Positions 1 through 13,495 of a stretch of DNA of 64,000 nucleotides are shown piece after piece (positions within the stretch are counted from its first letter, which is position 1; each line of letters begins with the position of its first letter). The position numbers and the translations under genes were made by a program. The stretch spans positions 436,001 through 500,000 of the forward strand of contig JAQFVV010012511.1 in the NCBI GenBank assembly GCA_028023455.1, in the 5' to 3' direction. Source of the stretch: Epiperipatus broadwayi (taxonomy: Eukaryota > Onychophora > Udeonychophora > Euonychophora > Peripatidae). The notes below the pieces were generated by a model, which made no database searches, was not told where the DNA came from, and saw only the letters and a program-made list of their open reading frames with translations.

Positions 1-283
1 ATTCAATAACAAAATGCTTAAATTTGCATATATGTCCTATTTGAGAAGCAGTGAGATATATGTGCGCACAGATTATTTATAAATTTAATTTTGTCAAATA
101 ATAAATAACAATAATTTCTACAATTACAAATTGCGTTTGAATATACATAAAATTTACATTTTTAATCAATATTAAAAAAAAAACTCAGTTTATCAAATTC
201 TATTACAACTTTCTTAATTCTTTTTTTTTTTTAAATATATAGTCAATTTTCCAGAGGTTAGAAAGCTTTTATTAGGTTACCTC
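1..283. other. AT-rich DNA, nothing recognised
   Basis: A/T-rich DNA with homopolymer runs. I see no repeat, RNA gene or coding signal. Confidence 0.5.
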
Positions 284-885
284 TTAACGAATTACCAATG
301 CCTTTAAATTTAAAAATATAGATTTAAAAATGTCATCAAATATTGAAAAACAACTCACTTTTGTATGCAAGTTTATCTGTGCTTCTCTTCGCATATGTAG
401 ACACAGCAGCATACGCATAACTACTTCTTTATTCAGCTGCTTTCTTGGGCAAGCTGTTTTTTGGTCATTCCAGGAAATTGTCATCATCAGGTAAAAAGTA
501 CATAATTTAGGTATGGTTGGCTTTTTCCTTTCTGTAGTCAGTTCCACTTATACTTGGATTTTGTAAGCAGCAAGCTGTTTTCCAGAACACTTTTAAGGCT
601 ATGAATCACAAAGAATATTGACCGGTTTCCTCCATGTAAATTCAAACTCCTCCAGTGAAATGTAGAGCAGCGACTTCCTTGCATTCCTAAATCCTCATGA
701 CAGTTCTCTTGATAATTATTTTAGCCATCTTTGTGGCTAGCTTTACTATGGCTATTTTCTGCTACAGTTACCAACTCTTCACAAAATACTTGAGCCAACT
801 TTATAGCTAGCTCTTCTGTTAACTCATAAAACTGCAGGCCAAACTGTTCTCTTTAAAATCACTCTCCAGACTGGCTAATATTTTT
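284..885 (-). pseudogene. Unidentified coding-like relic
   Basis: On the minus strand this stretch is richer in G+C than its surroundings and carries two long open stretches. One, from about 850 to 725, reads FGLQFYELTEELAIKLAQ and continues about 25 residues to a stop; after that stop the same frame stays open to about 540. A second open stretch of 87 codons, in a different frame, runs from 547 to 284 and contains KEVVMRMLLCLHMRREAQ. The two overlap slightly, as expected of a decayed coding sequence with a stop and a frameshift. I do not recognise the family. It could be a pseudogene, a transposon coding fragment or chance. No splice structure is convincing. Confidence 0.3.
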
Positions 886-3688
886 TATCAGCTCTTTTTA
901 TAAAATCATCTGAGGTGTTTTAACAACACCTTGATTAAAAACAGAATTTTATTTTTATCTCTCTAATCCCTTGGAATCTATATACATGTTTTTACTTAGG
1001 AGATTTTTAATAGATAAAAAATTTGTTTAATTAATTAAAAAATTCCAAAAATAAGTATGGTGTTTTTATATTTCAAAATCAGAATAATAATAATAATACA
1101 ATATTTATATTTATTCAGACCTTTTAAAAGTTTAATTTTTAAAACAATATTTTAAATCAGAGTTATTATTTATTTATTTCTATTTCAGTAAATGTAGAAA
1201 ATATCTACTATAATTTTTGTCTGTGTTTATTTCTACTTTTCCTTTATTTTACATATATATATTCACATACACTATATTAGTGTGTGTGATGTAACCCAAC
1301 TGGTTACAATATGTATGGTGATTGTGAATACAAGATTATTGTATAAGATTTTAAAATTAAAGACAATGTATTTTCTTTGTTTTAAAATTAAAATTCTAGA
1401 GGAACATGTCAGAAACACTGACCTGTAATTAGGTAAGCTCGAGGAATATACTTGAGCATATCCATAACAATATTTGATATGACTTCATAAAACTACGTCA
1501 ACAAACAAAAAGTATAAATAAGTCTGTGGCTTCAAATTGAGTCTCTTTTCTTACTTGCTGTTCTCTACATAGAATGTATATTTAACAGTTTAGAGTATAA
1601 TGTATTATGCATTACATTTTTTTTTAAAGAAATGATATATCTTCATATTTAGAAATGTATATTGTTGATAGCATTATGGATAAGTAGTCAGAAAAGTTTG
1701 CCATTTATTCCCGAGGCTAAAATGTAAATCTTCTAGGCTTTTTTTAAAAATAACAAAAGAAAATTTTGTCATCTAGCATTCGAATAGTTTTTGTATGAAA
1801 GGAATTTACGTTTACTTGAATTCAACATGGATATTTATACACATATATATCTTATGAAAATGTACATAATTGCTGAAAGGATAAAATTGACGATTTACTA
1901 CAAATTTAAATAATAACAACTAGTTAAAATAAACCAATTATTTTGTTGAAAGTAAAGTTATAATGTAATACATTGTGTTATAACATGTTTTACATCATCT
2001 AGTAAAGTGATTTAAATTATGAAATGTTAAAGTGTTTACTACAAATTTATATACATGTTCACATCATATAGTGCCTAGGGATTATTTAATACATTAATGG
2101 ATAAAGTGATAATCACTTCAAAATAAAAATTATAATAGCTGAAATATTAGATATACTAACCAAGGAAATTAATATCTGTTTATAATTGTGCTTCATATAT
2201 ATATCTTAATAAAATTATAACCACAAAGGTATACACAATAACTTATGATATGGTAACAATCATTTGAAAGGATTAATGTGCCCTAATATTTTATTGGAAA
2301 TTATTAATTGTCAGTTCAACAGAATAAATTTCAAACATCAAACTCTTTCCTATTTAAATGTTGCATTTTAATTATTGGATTCTGGTGGACTAAATTTTGA
2401 AGTTGGTAAAAAAAAATCTAAAGTGCAATAGAACTTATGAATAATGAATATTAGTCATTGATTACAGGTCATTTTGATTTTATTTAAGGTTTACTATTAT
2501 ATTTATATTTTAAAAAAGTTATTTCAATGTATGTTTTGTATGTGAAGCAATGTTTAGATATATACTTAATGTAAGGAAAATTACAATAGTCTTCTAAAGT
2601 TGATAAATAAGTTAAATAGATTTTTGTCTGATAACTTGTTTAGGTTAACTCAGTATCTTTATGGGGATAAACTATAACAAGGTATGATTTATTTTATAAT
2701 TTCATGTTTGTTTGACAAAAATTAATCCATAGAATGAATATTTTTCTTTGATTTTGGGGTGTTTTGTCCTGCATCACTTATTATTATGAATATATACTAA
2801 GTAATATAGCATGTTAAATTTTAGTTCCTATAATATATCCTTAATTTTGTTTTATTATTATCCATTGTAAATAAACTATCATTATTATAATTATTAAAAT
2901 GGAATTCTGAATTTCATTTATCTTAATGACTATGAAGTATAACAAACAGAATTTATATTTTAGACATAAACATGAATAAATAAGCTCCCAGTAGTGAGTG
3001 ATATTATCATTGTACTCATGTTTTACAGTTAATCTAACATTTTATGAGTGTTCTCTGGTGACCAAGCTATTGGTGAATTTTATAAATAAAATTATTTTAG
3101 TTATTGAGTTTAGTATTTTACACTTAAGATACAACATAAATTTATCACACAGTAGCTTAAGGGTTATTTAAAATGAATATAAATTTGTAAATTCATTAAT
3201 AAATTTTTGAATATTATATTAACATGAATTTTAAATATCTTATTTATAAAAGCTGCTAAACCTTATTCACCTATTTTATTAGAGTAACTTGCTAACTGAT
3301 ATAGCATTACCGATTTTAACTTATATTCATTATATGTTTATATTATTTGGTTGATGTTATTTTGAGTACTTATCAAATAATTTTCAGGTATCAATAAAAG
3401 CTATTATTCTTTATTATTTATTTTAATTTTGATTGTATTGGTGTAAATTGGGGATTTGAAGCATTAGGACATATAAATAAAGTCTTTTTTTAGTTCAGTT
3501 CCCCCACTCTCCATCCCTTGTAAACTTTGAATCTTTGATTTGATTTTTGAAGAGTCTCTATCTCTTGGGCATTATTCAGTTACAATTTTGACACTTTAAT
3601 TCATAAGGCATTTTAAAGAGTTTTCTTGTATTATATTTAATTTTCTTTCCACGTTAGGTTGGTAGCTCAATTTGGGTATATAACAGTG
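886..3688. other. AT-rich DNA without recognisable genes
   Basis: A/T-rich sequence with short AT and TAA microsatellites. It has no open frame above 60 codons before 3659 and no repeat I can match elsewhere in the window. Confidence 0.5.
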
Positions 3689-3691
3689 TTC

Positions 3692-4015
3692 TCATTACTC
3701 CCATTTTATACAAGTACAATATATATCACAAATCTAGGAAAAGATTTCAGGTTATTTAATTTTCTGATTTTATCAGCCAAGGCAGTGCCAATTAAAAAAA
3801 TATTTTGTTACTGTTTATCAACTTCACACACAAAAAAGAGGATCTATTTATTTATATCTAATTAACCTTAGAAACAAAAAAATATCAATTTCAGACGCTC
3901 ATTGCTAAGGTTTACAGCCTTGTTAAAACTATTACTCCACATATATCACAAATGTGGGGGAAGATTTCAGGTTATTTAATTTTCTGATTTTCATCAGCAT
4001 AGGCAATCCTTAAGC
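3692..4015. repeat. Diverged direct duplication, about 240-bp spacing
   Basis: The segment 3692-3792 recurs at 3930-4015. Both contain the block AAGATTTCAGGTTATTTAAT followed by a TTTTCTGATTTT stretch. A weaker third match lies near 5330-5410. The 68-codon open frame at 3659-3865 overlaps the first copy and has no recognisable product. Confidence 0.6.
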
Positions 4016-4293
4016 TAAAAAAAAAAAAACCTGCTATGTTCCATATTGTGATAGCCATGTTTTTCATATGAACAATTAAAATCATTCTACTTTTAAACTT
4101 TATTGGTATGCACAATCAATTAATTCCTGAGGTAATTTGAAATTATTTATTATTTTCATCATACTTTTTATTTAAATATATTAATGTAATAAATAGAATT
4201 TAAATTTTCTTATCATGATTTTTTAATTAGATGACAAAAATATAATCCATTAAATATTTTTTTAAAAAAAGACTTTTAAATGTTATTAGTAAA

Positions 4294-5158
4294 CTAAGGA
4301 TTTGCAAACTAAAGCCCACAGGCCACATATGGCCTTCAAGATGGTTTTATTTGACCAACACTGCTCAGAAAGAAAACATCTTGTTATAATCAATAAATAA
4401 TAAAATATTATACTTTGATCTTGTTATAATTAACAAATGAAACAAAAAGTTATTTTTTTATTATGTTGTATTGGCAACCAGAAAATGAAACTAAAAAAAT
4501 TCTTCATACCAGTGCAAATGGGATACATTTTTGTACAGAAAAACATAAAAATCATTTTATTTTTCCTCAAAAAATAAATAACATACTTTTTAAAATTAAA
4601 AATAGATTAAAGCTAAATGAATGGAACATTAAATTTAAAAAATATTTTTATGAAAAATGTTAAAAATTGCATGCCAAGACAGTAGAAAATATCGAACTTA
4701 AGCATAAGCATTTTAATTATTTTCTAATTTCATAAAACTATTTTAAAAATTTTTAAGTTTTCATACAATTTTATACACTTTACTCCATTCAAGTAATTTG
4801 ATTATAGTGCCTCTAATGATTAAATTGATTGCTAATATAATTTTCATTAACTTAAAATAATAAAACACTAGAATAAATTAATTTAAAAAACAATATTAGA
4901 AGAGAATTCAAAGACATGAATTAAGCATTCATTTACATTAATTATCACAAGAATTACTAGTAACAAAATAAAACAGTCATTATTTTTATTCCACCCATAT
5001 GTAAATATATGTATTTTTATTTCTTATTTAATAAACGTTTTATATGCATTGTTTGTGATTTTTTTTATTTACATGTTGTCATGTATTTTTTTATTGGCCC
5101 ACCAAGATTCTTAATATTTATTATCCAACTCTTCAAAGAAAAAATTTGCTGAATCCTG
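4294..5158. mobile_element. Decayed non-autonomous hAT-like DNA transposon
   Basis: The left end reads GGATTTGCAAACTAAAGCCC and then a GGCC-rich stretch. The right end, on the opposite strand, begins CAGGATTCAGCAAATTTTTT and is followed inward by a GGGCC motif. These ends resemble the hAT pattern that begins CAGGGGT(C/T)GGCAAACT followed by GGCCCGCGGGCC. The interior is AT-rich, with no transposase; its 66-codon frame at 4463-4663 is not recognisable. No clean 8-bp duplication remains at the ends, so the copy is old. The hAT assignment rests on the termini only. Confidence 0.6.
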
Positions 5159-7904
5159 ATTTTAGACATATTTTCACACGAAGGACAGACAAATATTTTT
5201 AAACTTCATCATATTTTATCATTTACTCTTGACATAAATCAAATTTAATTTTTAATTTTCATCTTCATTTTTATTTTGGAGTAAAAAAAAAATTGCATTA
5301 TAATACCATTTTTATTTTATGTATATATCTTCTTTTTTTTATGAATCATGATTATTGGGAAGATTTTAAATTATTTAAATTTTTTGCTTGAACAGCAGGA
5401 TATGCCTATAACCAACTTATACATTCAAAGAGAAAAACACATAAAAAAAAAAATTGGATTATAATAAAATTATTTTTAATGCAATTCTATTTGAACTTAA
5501 ATGAACTGTCAGTAAGTGATATCTTTTTTTTTTTTTTATTAGCTTCTTGCAAAGCTTCGATCTCAAGCACCCAATATAACTTTAAAAATTAATCTTTTCA
5601 AAAATGGCTTATTATAAGATGATTTTACATATTGTGAGCAACAACAATAAGTAAAATCACAAACATTTGGATGTGAGAGTATCATCAAATATCCACTGAT
5701 TCATCAAATTTGTAAATAGTTCTGGAGTAGATTAGTTGGTATGGATTATTGCTCTTAATGAATATTAATATCATATGAAAAAAAGTTATGTTAATCTCTC
5801 CCTAAACATGAAATATTTTTAAGATCTAGATAATATAGATTCTCTTGATAATCTCAAAATGAATCAAATAATATACTTGACAAATAATATCTCATTTATG
5901 AATATTAATACATATGACTTTCAAAAATATAGGAATGAAAAAAATTAAAGGAATGACATTATTCAAAAAGTGGATGGTCTTTTGACTAATGAGAACTCAA
6001 ATAAAAGTAATATAATGAAACAACAAATAAAAATAATGTCTGGATATTCCACAATTAAAGTTTTAACTAAAAGTAAGTCAAGTAAAACATGTGATTTATA
6101 GGTGTCAAAAATTACAATAATATTTTAATGTTATTTATTTTTGTTTTCTCTTTATTAATATTTTTAATTGTTCATATCTTTAAACAAAAAATTCTAAATA
6201 CATTTACATATATATACACACAATAATTTTTGATTAAATTCTTTCCTGTAATAACTTTTACAATATAGATGCAACATAAAACAAATATTAGATTAGTGAC
6301 TAAGTATTCTTGTTCAAATTCTCTTTGTAAATATATTCCAATCTAAAAATTGAATTTAAAACACTTTTTTTATTGAGAAACAAAAATATGAATAAAATTA
6401 AAACTATAGAAACTGGTATAAGAATTAAAAAAATTAAATTAAAAATATAAAAAAAAGGAAATGAGACTAATATTAAGGATGTTAATTAAATAGTATTACA
6501 AAGATAGTGAAAAAAAAATCTACACTAAGAATCCTCATCTTATTAAAAACAGTAAGTTTATAAAATTACACATTAAACTATTACTGTAAATTCCAGCAAT
6601 ATTATAGGAAATAGCCATACCAGAAATGGAAAGGTCAAAAGTCTAAATTGAAAATAAAAAAAAGGATCACTTAGTGTTAGCAGCCATGGAAACATCTAAT
6701 GTGCTAATATATTCTTTATAGTGATTTTCCCTTCAATTAGGTAATAGAATAAAATTACTTCAACTAAACATCATTAATCTCTTCTGGATACTCATTATTC
6801 TTCTAATAATGCACATCTTAAAATTCCTGTTTTCATATTGATTCTTGAAAAAATATACACTAAACATGTTTTGCTACTTTGTTCCAAACTATGTAGAATA
6901 ACAAATAGTTTCTATTAAAAATAGTTCAAACAATATAGTATTCAATATTTGAATACTATATTGAATGCAATATTTATAAATATCTTCTAATACAAACTTG
7001 TCCTAACTTATTCTTCCAGATTTTACATTCTCTGTATTTATATAAAAAAAGCTCAATTCTCACAAGAGATTTCAGAGATATACAACTGAGAATAAAGTAA
7101 CTTCTCTAGAATTTTATAATTAATGGCTGTTTAAAATAAGTTCTCTAGAATTTTATAATTAATGGCTTTTAAATAATTTTACAAGTCAAGCAAGAAGAAA
7201 CATATCATTCGGGCAGAAGGAGGACAAAGACAATACTTGATTAATATTTAATGATCACTAATATTGAATCATTTCTCTCACAGATAACATAAAATAAATT
7301 TTATCACTCTTGGATTTCATATTGCTATAATTGAAAGTAACCCAGTTCCAATATGGAACTACAGAAAATTAAACTCAAGTCAATACATTCGATATCTTGA
7401 AAAAAAAATATTAATAGAATACCACCTATATTTTTTTGCTGTAACAAAATTAACAAATTCATCATTACAGCAATCAAAGGATGCAATGTAACAAAATATT
7501 AAAAGCAATTCTTTCCAGGTTAAAAATGAAACCAATAATTCTCTTTATATCTAATATTTGCTTATCAAAGACCCAGAAATTACTCATAAACTTATAAATT
7601 ACTTGATGCTAGAAAAAAAAAAGGAGATAGATTAAGACTATACAAAAATGCCTTTTAATTATAGATCTCATAGAAACTTCACAACATGTAATTGAATGTC
7701 CTGACTAACTTTTTCATTAATCTATCCTTTTATCAAGAATCTTGTTTTCTGCTCTAAAATCTGTTTCTCAGATTCTAAAATCTGTTTAATTTTCTCAGTC
7801 AAATGAACATACAATCACACCTATCTTTTCTGTATAATTTCTCTAAATTATTCAATTAGTCCACTTCTGTTATCTGTTTCATGTTTCATTACTCTATCAT
7901 CACT
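5159..7904. other. AT-rich DNA, minor repeats only
   Basis: No gene is recognisable. Two small structures stand out: a perfect inverted repeat at 6931-6963, and a tandem copy of a 27-bp block at 7102-7128 and 7141-7167. The 60-codon frame at 8140 in the next segment lies inside a LINE relic and is not a gene. Confidence 0.5.
6931..6963. repeat. Perfect short inverted repeat
   Basis: The arms CAATATAGTATTCAA and TTGAATACTATATTG are perfect complements separated by 3 nt. With no T run, no gene and an AT-rich setting, this may be chance or a MITE core. Confidence 0.6.
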
Positions 7905-9552
7905 TTTAACCACTACCAATTGGAGGATGAAGATTTCTCAGAATTTAATCCAGCTTTTCCAATATAGTTTCTCTTTTCCACCTCCTTAGAAAACTTATTT
8001 ATGCTATCCATTCATCTCATAAGTGGTCTCTTTTTAGAACTTTACAATATATTAAAATCCAGTTCAAAATTTCAAATATCATCTACTGTTATCTTATAGC
8101 ATATCTAGTTCAGCTTCACTTCACCTTTTAATTCTTTCAATGATGTCAAAGATGTTTATTCTTTTACCATATATTTTATTTTCAAATTCATATTGTTATT
8201 CTCAACATACATCTCTGCATAATTCATACATCATTGTATCATTTGAAATCTTTGTAATCAATCTTTTGTTATGCATCCAAGTCTTAGATCCACATGTAAG
8301 AACAATAAAACATATCTATTAAAAACTTTGCTTTTCAAACACAAGCATATTTCTTTTAACATCAAGCTATTTCTACCAAAAGCATTCTATTTTAGTTTAA
8401 TTCTATGATTAATTTTGACCATTGTAATCCCAACTATACTACAAACCTAGAACATTATTTGCAAAGATAACTACATCATCTTCAAAATCGAAAGGGCTTA
8501 AAAAAGATCCATATATCTTTATTCCCTTAGTGCTCCATTTTAATATATAAAATACTTCCTATAAAACAGATGTAAAAAGTTTTGCAAATACAGAGACAAT
8601 CTGAAATACAGTCTTGTGAATGTTAATCTTCCTAGTATCAGCATATATATAATCACTACTGTTGCAATTTATAATCAACCTGATGTACATTCTTATCAAT
8701 ATTAACCTTCTTAGTGTCAATGCGTATCTAATCACGGTTGTTATATTTTAATAGTATTTTTCAGATTTTGATATCATGGGTTTATATCACGATGACCCAA
8801 AGCTTTGAGTGATGTGAAGTAGCTTATAGAGTCAAATACTTTTTCAAAATTTATAACCCAAGGAACAGTGACAACTCAAATACTTATTAGAACTTTTCTT
8901 AAAATTGGCCAATTCATATACTCATTGGATCTTTCTTTAACATTTATCTTGTTCTCTTAATTTGTTTGAGACCAAAGTTTTTTATAGACAAATTATAATA
9001 ATCTTATTGATTGATCTGCAATTTCTAATATCTTCTTTATATCTTTCTTAGAACTGATGCATTTCAATCATCTGATACACTTTATCATTTAAATATTTGA
9101 TATACAGCTTTACTAATAATTTATTATTTCATCTGTTTCTTTTAGAATATGACAAATAATTCCATTATTTCTAGAGATTTTTCAAAATATTGTAAATATA
9201 GAGGTTATTTTAATTGTTTTTTTATTACTATATAATTCTTTGTAGAACTTTTCTACAGACTTCATGATGTTATCTTTTTTTCTTCTTATTATTGAATGAA
9301 CTTTCTTTCCAATATCAAGATGTTCTATTATACTTCTGAGACTTATTCTTTTCTATAGTTTTCATTGCCAATTCAGTTATATATATTTTTATATATAATG
9401 ATTAACTGTTTTTGCAACATTATACAAAATTCTAGACATTCAATTTTTTGAAATGAATCTTTTAAAAAAAATTTCATATTTTTTTGTTTCTTCAGACATT
9501 GCCTTAATTGTCTCAGTGAACAATTAACAGGTGAATTGCAGATTTTTTTATT

Positions 9553-9568
9553 AACTATCTGCATAGTG
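9553..9568. repeat. SINE target-site duplication, left copy
   Basis: The 16-bp word AACTATCTGCATAGTG is repeated exactly at 9678-9693, immediately after the poly(A) tail. Confidence 0.9.
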
Positions 9569-9677
9569 TCTTGCATTGGTGGTCGAGAGATCAGCACGAC
9601 TGCCTTGCACTAGCAGGCAGTTGCCCAGGTTGCGGGTTCGCGTCCCGGCCGATGCTATGACACTTAAAAAAAAAAAA
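9569..9677 (+). mobile_element. tRNA-derived SINE with poly(A) tail
   Basis: This is a very short SINE of about 109 bp including its tail. Its body begins TCTTGCATTGGTGGTCGAG and folds partly like a tRNA. The 7-bp acceptor strand GCATTGG pairs with CCGATGC (one T:G), and a B box GGTTCGCGTCC lies at 9635-9645. After the tRNA-like part come TATGACACTT and a run of A. Exact 16-bp duplications on both sides show target-primed insertion, into an older RTE copy, so the SINE is younger than its host repeat. It shares the TTTGACA-type 3' segment with 29934-29997 and with the tRNA-Gly-like gene at 24590-24660. Confidence 0.9.
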
Positions 9678-9693
9678 AACTATCTGCATAGTG
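9678..9693. repeat. SINE target-site duplication, right copy
   Basis: This is an exact copy of the word at 9553-9568. One or two A residues are shared with the tail, so the boundary is uncertain by that much. Confidence 0.9.
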
Positions 9694-10085
9694 GCTCTTA
9701 ATAAAGCATCAGTTATTTCCTTATTCAATTTGTTTGACATTAAGCAATCATCCAAGTCTGATATATTTTAAAACAATTTACAATTTTTAACTTAAAATCA
9801 CTGAAATATTTCTGGAATATTAGAAACATCAACTGTTAATATTGTCTTTCTTAATAGCTTTTATTTTCTTAGCTTTAAATTAAAGCAAATATCTCATTAA
9901 TCAATAATCACTCCTATGTTGAATCTATTAAAAAAACTATTACAATCTTGAAATATATATTTTCTGCTTGTTATAAATATAATTCAACTTTTTATTTAAC
10001 TTTTTATCTTCTTTATTGTCTCTGTTTTTCTATTTTCTTCTTTCTTATTTTATTAATCATTTAGTTATAAACTTTCCCAAAACCT

Positions 10086-13055
10086 ATTGATGTAACTCTA
10101 AAACTGAGATTCTAAAAGAAGTCAAAGTAATTAAAAATTTGGTAAACAAAAGCAAATTACATCATATGATGATTAAATGTTATCATATGATTAGAGAATT
10201 CTATTGCCTAATTATTTTATTTGCCTTTAGGAAGAACTTTAAATACAAAAATTTATAATCTAGCCTTCCATTATTTATAAATGTATAATACTTATAAATC
10301 AACATCTTAAAAGTAATATTAGACTATTTCTTTTATATCTTAATTTTTATTTTCACAAAATGTAATCTCAATTTTATAATGTGTCTTAAAATATAATCAG
10401 AAGTTGTATGAACTTTTAATATTTCTAAAACTATTTTGAATTTAATTGAAAGCTATTTATTTCCATTATTTAAAAATTTTTTAAATATACGTTTTTTCTT
10501 ATTACCACACCAATTTCTCTACAAAATCTTAATTGCATTTCTTATCCTCTATCACAATCCATCTTCCTACGTCTTTGTCTTATCTCACTATTTAATACCC
10601 CATTAACATTACATAAAATCTATTTCTGTTCCTTTTCAATTTGCTCATGGATAAACATTATAGTAGATGAATTATAACTGCTTTCAAAATCCACAAGTAG
10701 GTCATATTAGGAAAAAAAAAAAAAATAGAAATTCATACATATTACATGTACTACACATGCCTGAATACGAACAGTCATTATTTTGCATCATCTTCTTAGA
10801 CTCATGCACTTAATCATTTTGATATTATCACAGTGAAAGTATTGCACTTATTTCCCTACTGTAAATTAGAAAACTAAAATTGTGTTTAAAAGTGAGTAAT
10901 GATAGCAATTGTGACAAAATGAAAATAATTGATTTTCTTTTAAAAATAGTCATATATTTAAGTTGAATGCAAGAATAAATCATCAATTTCCTAAATTGTA
11001 AAAAGGAATTTATGCTCCTGAAATTGCTAAAGTTATAAACTATCATACATGATAAGTATTAAAATTTAAAAAAAAAAACCATTAAATGTGTGAGTTGAAG
11101 ATAAGCAGAAAAAACCCTGTTATACAATTATATATTTTATCAGCATTGAATTTATAACAAAGACTTTAGGAAAGGATTTACTGAAAAAAGTTGTACCAAC
11201 TATTTACTACAAATAAAAAAAAGTTTTATATATTCAATAATCAGTAGAAAATTTAAAAACATCATGTATATATTATATCTTCTACATTTGATCATTATCA
11301 TCAATTTTCATTACAAAAAAAAATAAAGTTTTATTTTATTTTTAAAAAAAAAACAAGAGAATGTAGGGGAAATACTTTCCATTACATACTAATCTAAATT
11401 TGAATCTAGTACTTACATATATAAATGTATTACTCTCCTTTCAGTTTATTATTCCATGTCTTTATCATAAGTGCACTATCCCCCTTCATTTTTGTTAATT
11501 ATTTTCATTGATGATTTAATGTATATAATTTTTAAATTAAATTATATCACAGATATATACATGCCTGCTTATAAATATTTTTATTGTATACATATATGTA
11601 TTATATATGGTAGTATTAACCATAATTTTGTTATTTGTGTAATGACCTGGAACTAAATAACATTTCATTATCTTATGTCTGTGTATGTATATGCTTAAGA
11701 CAAATGAAAACTCTTTTCTGTATGCTAACAATGTAAATGTAACACCCATTTTACTGTATACATATAAAATTACACATATATAATTATTTTTAAAATATAT
11801 AAAGATTTGGCCAATGTAAATAAAAATACTTTATGATTATTTCATGTGGAAAACAAATTTTATAAAACCAAATATTGTAACCTTCTGGACAGGCACCAAA
11901 AATATTAATTGTGGTTTGTAGCACTGTATCAGTAACAGCTAATTGCATCTTGCTAAAAAAATGAAATAACCTGAAATTTAATTTTTTTTTTTGTAATGAC
12001 CTAAACTATGTTTAAAAGCACTTACAAATATAATTTGAAGGTTTTGAGATATTTAATATTTCTCTTTAGTGAGTATTTAATGATAGAAAGGGGATGGCTT
12101 ACAGAAATTGTCAGTTTAGTTTAGGTTGATCCAAGTTTGTTTTATTTGTCTGCAGAACAGGAATTGGTAGTTGTTTAGGTAATTCTCTGGTTTATTTGCT
12201 TTTAATATTTCAATCCATAGTGTAAATAGTGCAATATGTTTGACTCATCATCATAGAAATTTATATTTCAGTCAGATTGGTTTAGTGCCTGTAGTACAGC
12301 ATTTATGGATGTACCATCTTTCTACTTCATTTTCCATTCATGTACTTCATTAAACCACCAAATATCATGTCTCATAGTAAAACATTTAATTCCGTAACCA
12401 ATAGCTTGGATAATCAGCTTAAACACATTGTAAATGAATTAATGGATCACTGGACCAGTGGATTGTCAACAGACAAATCCACTATTAAATATTTTATTTG
12501 CCAAATAATTTTTTTTTTTTACTCTGGAAATACAGAATATTTTATTCTTGGTTCATTTTAATTTTTTTTTTTTAAGACAAAATAATTTTTCTTTCTTTTT
12601 CAAGAGAGAAAGATTCTTGCATATTTTGTAACTAATTAGGCCAGTACAAGGGGAGGAGCAACTGTTGTTCTAAAGTTGAACTTTTAAATGACCTTGGATT
12701 GGTGGGAGAATAGATGCTTGGGTAATAATTGATATAAAAAGAGGAATACTTTTACAAAAAGTTGGCTTTTCTGATTTCAATGATTCTCTCTCCATAAAAG
12801 TATTTATTAGTACAATTTTGTTTCTACAAATTAGTTCTTCCATAATTCAAGGTTAAAACTAAAAAAACAACTACTACTTTTCTGGATAAAAACAGTTCAG
12901 AAATTCTATTGAGGAAAATAAATAATCTTTTAGATTTTTAAAATAAAAAATGAAGATTTTATAAACTGAAAATAAACTTTCTAATTATAATTACGATTTC
13001 ATTTTTTTAATATAGAAACAGATAATCATTAACACAGCACAAGACTGAAAATGGC
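10086..13055. other. AT-rich DNA without recognisable genes
   Basis: Several open frames of 61-73 codons occur here, overlapping on opposite strands near 11471-11749. They are AT-driven and have no recognisable product. I see no repeat with a partner elsewhere in the window. Confidence 0.5.
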
Positions 13056-13172
13056 GCTAGTTGTACATCACATCACGAATAAAAATAAAGTGGCTAACAG
13101 GTTTCTTGGGCATAATTGCTGAGAGATTCTTGACTTTGTTTAAGGAGAAGCCACAATACATCACATTGAGTC
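13056..13172 (+). mobile_element. 3' tail of the zinc-finger LINE family
   Basis: The block containing GCATAATTGCTGAGAGATTC and ending in a TACATCACA motif matches, in reverse complement, the 3' ends of the LINE fragments at 16400 and 59060. Only the untranslated tail is present, so this is a severely 5'-truncated copy, or a SINE that borrowed the LINE tail. Confidence 0.7.
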
Positions 13173-13199
13173 TGAATTCTTACCAGTTTACAAACAAAC

Positions 13200-13495
13200 G
13201 CTAGCAGTAATGATTAAAATATGTATGAAAAATGTAAAATTAAATACTGTAGTAATAAAAAAAGTTTGTCTTGTATTAATTTGAAATTTTTTATTACTTA
13301 TATTGCTTATTTTTTTAATGTGAATTTTAAAGTAATTTTTCCTTGTTGCTTTGCTTTTATGCGAATTCTGAAAATTACAGTACCTATCTCCCATTTTTCA
13401 AGGTAAATTAAGGCTATTTTTGTGCGATTTTTTTTAATGCGGGTTTTCTGTTGAACTTATCTACGCATAAATCAAAACCCAGGTGTATTTATTAA
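13200..13495 (+). repeat. Partial copy of the 17040-17940 inverted-repeat element
   Basis: The sequence is the reverse complement of 17060-17400 with moderate divergence. Shared blocks include TGAATTTTAAAGTAATTTT and a GCTTTGCTTTTA(T/C)GC stretch. It ends in CAGGTGTATTTATTA, which resembles the terminus near 17920. The overlapping 61- and 68-codon frames here are by-products of the repeat. Confidence 0.7.

Larger units (their letters stand above)
7905..10085 (-). pseudogene. Decayed 5'-truncated RTE retrotransposon copy
   Basis: This is a degenerate copy of the family whose intact member lies at 54664-57963, in the same orientation. Its low-coordinate end matches the 3' end of the intact element (the block around GGATGAAG and the following TTTAATCCA). 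Matches can be followed through the thumb and palm regions and the linker, to about 10000, where AATCTTGAAATAT is shared with 56843-56858. It is full of stops and short indels, so it is not functional. It lacks the N-terminal endonuclease half; I lose the alignment near 10085. A SINE interrupts it at 9569-9677. Confidence 0.85.

Noticed and set aside
8140-8322. 60-codon frame as a small secreted protein gene
   Set aside because: It lies antisense within the decayed RTE copy; its hydrophobicity follows from T-rich sequence.
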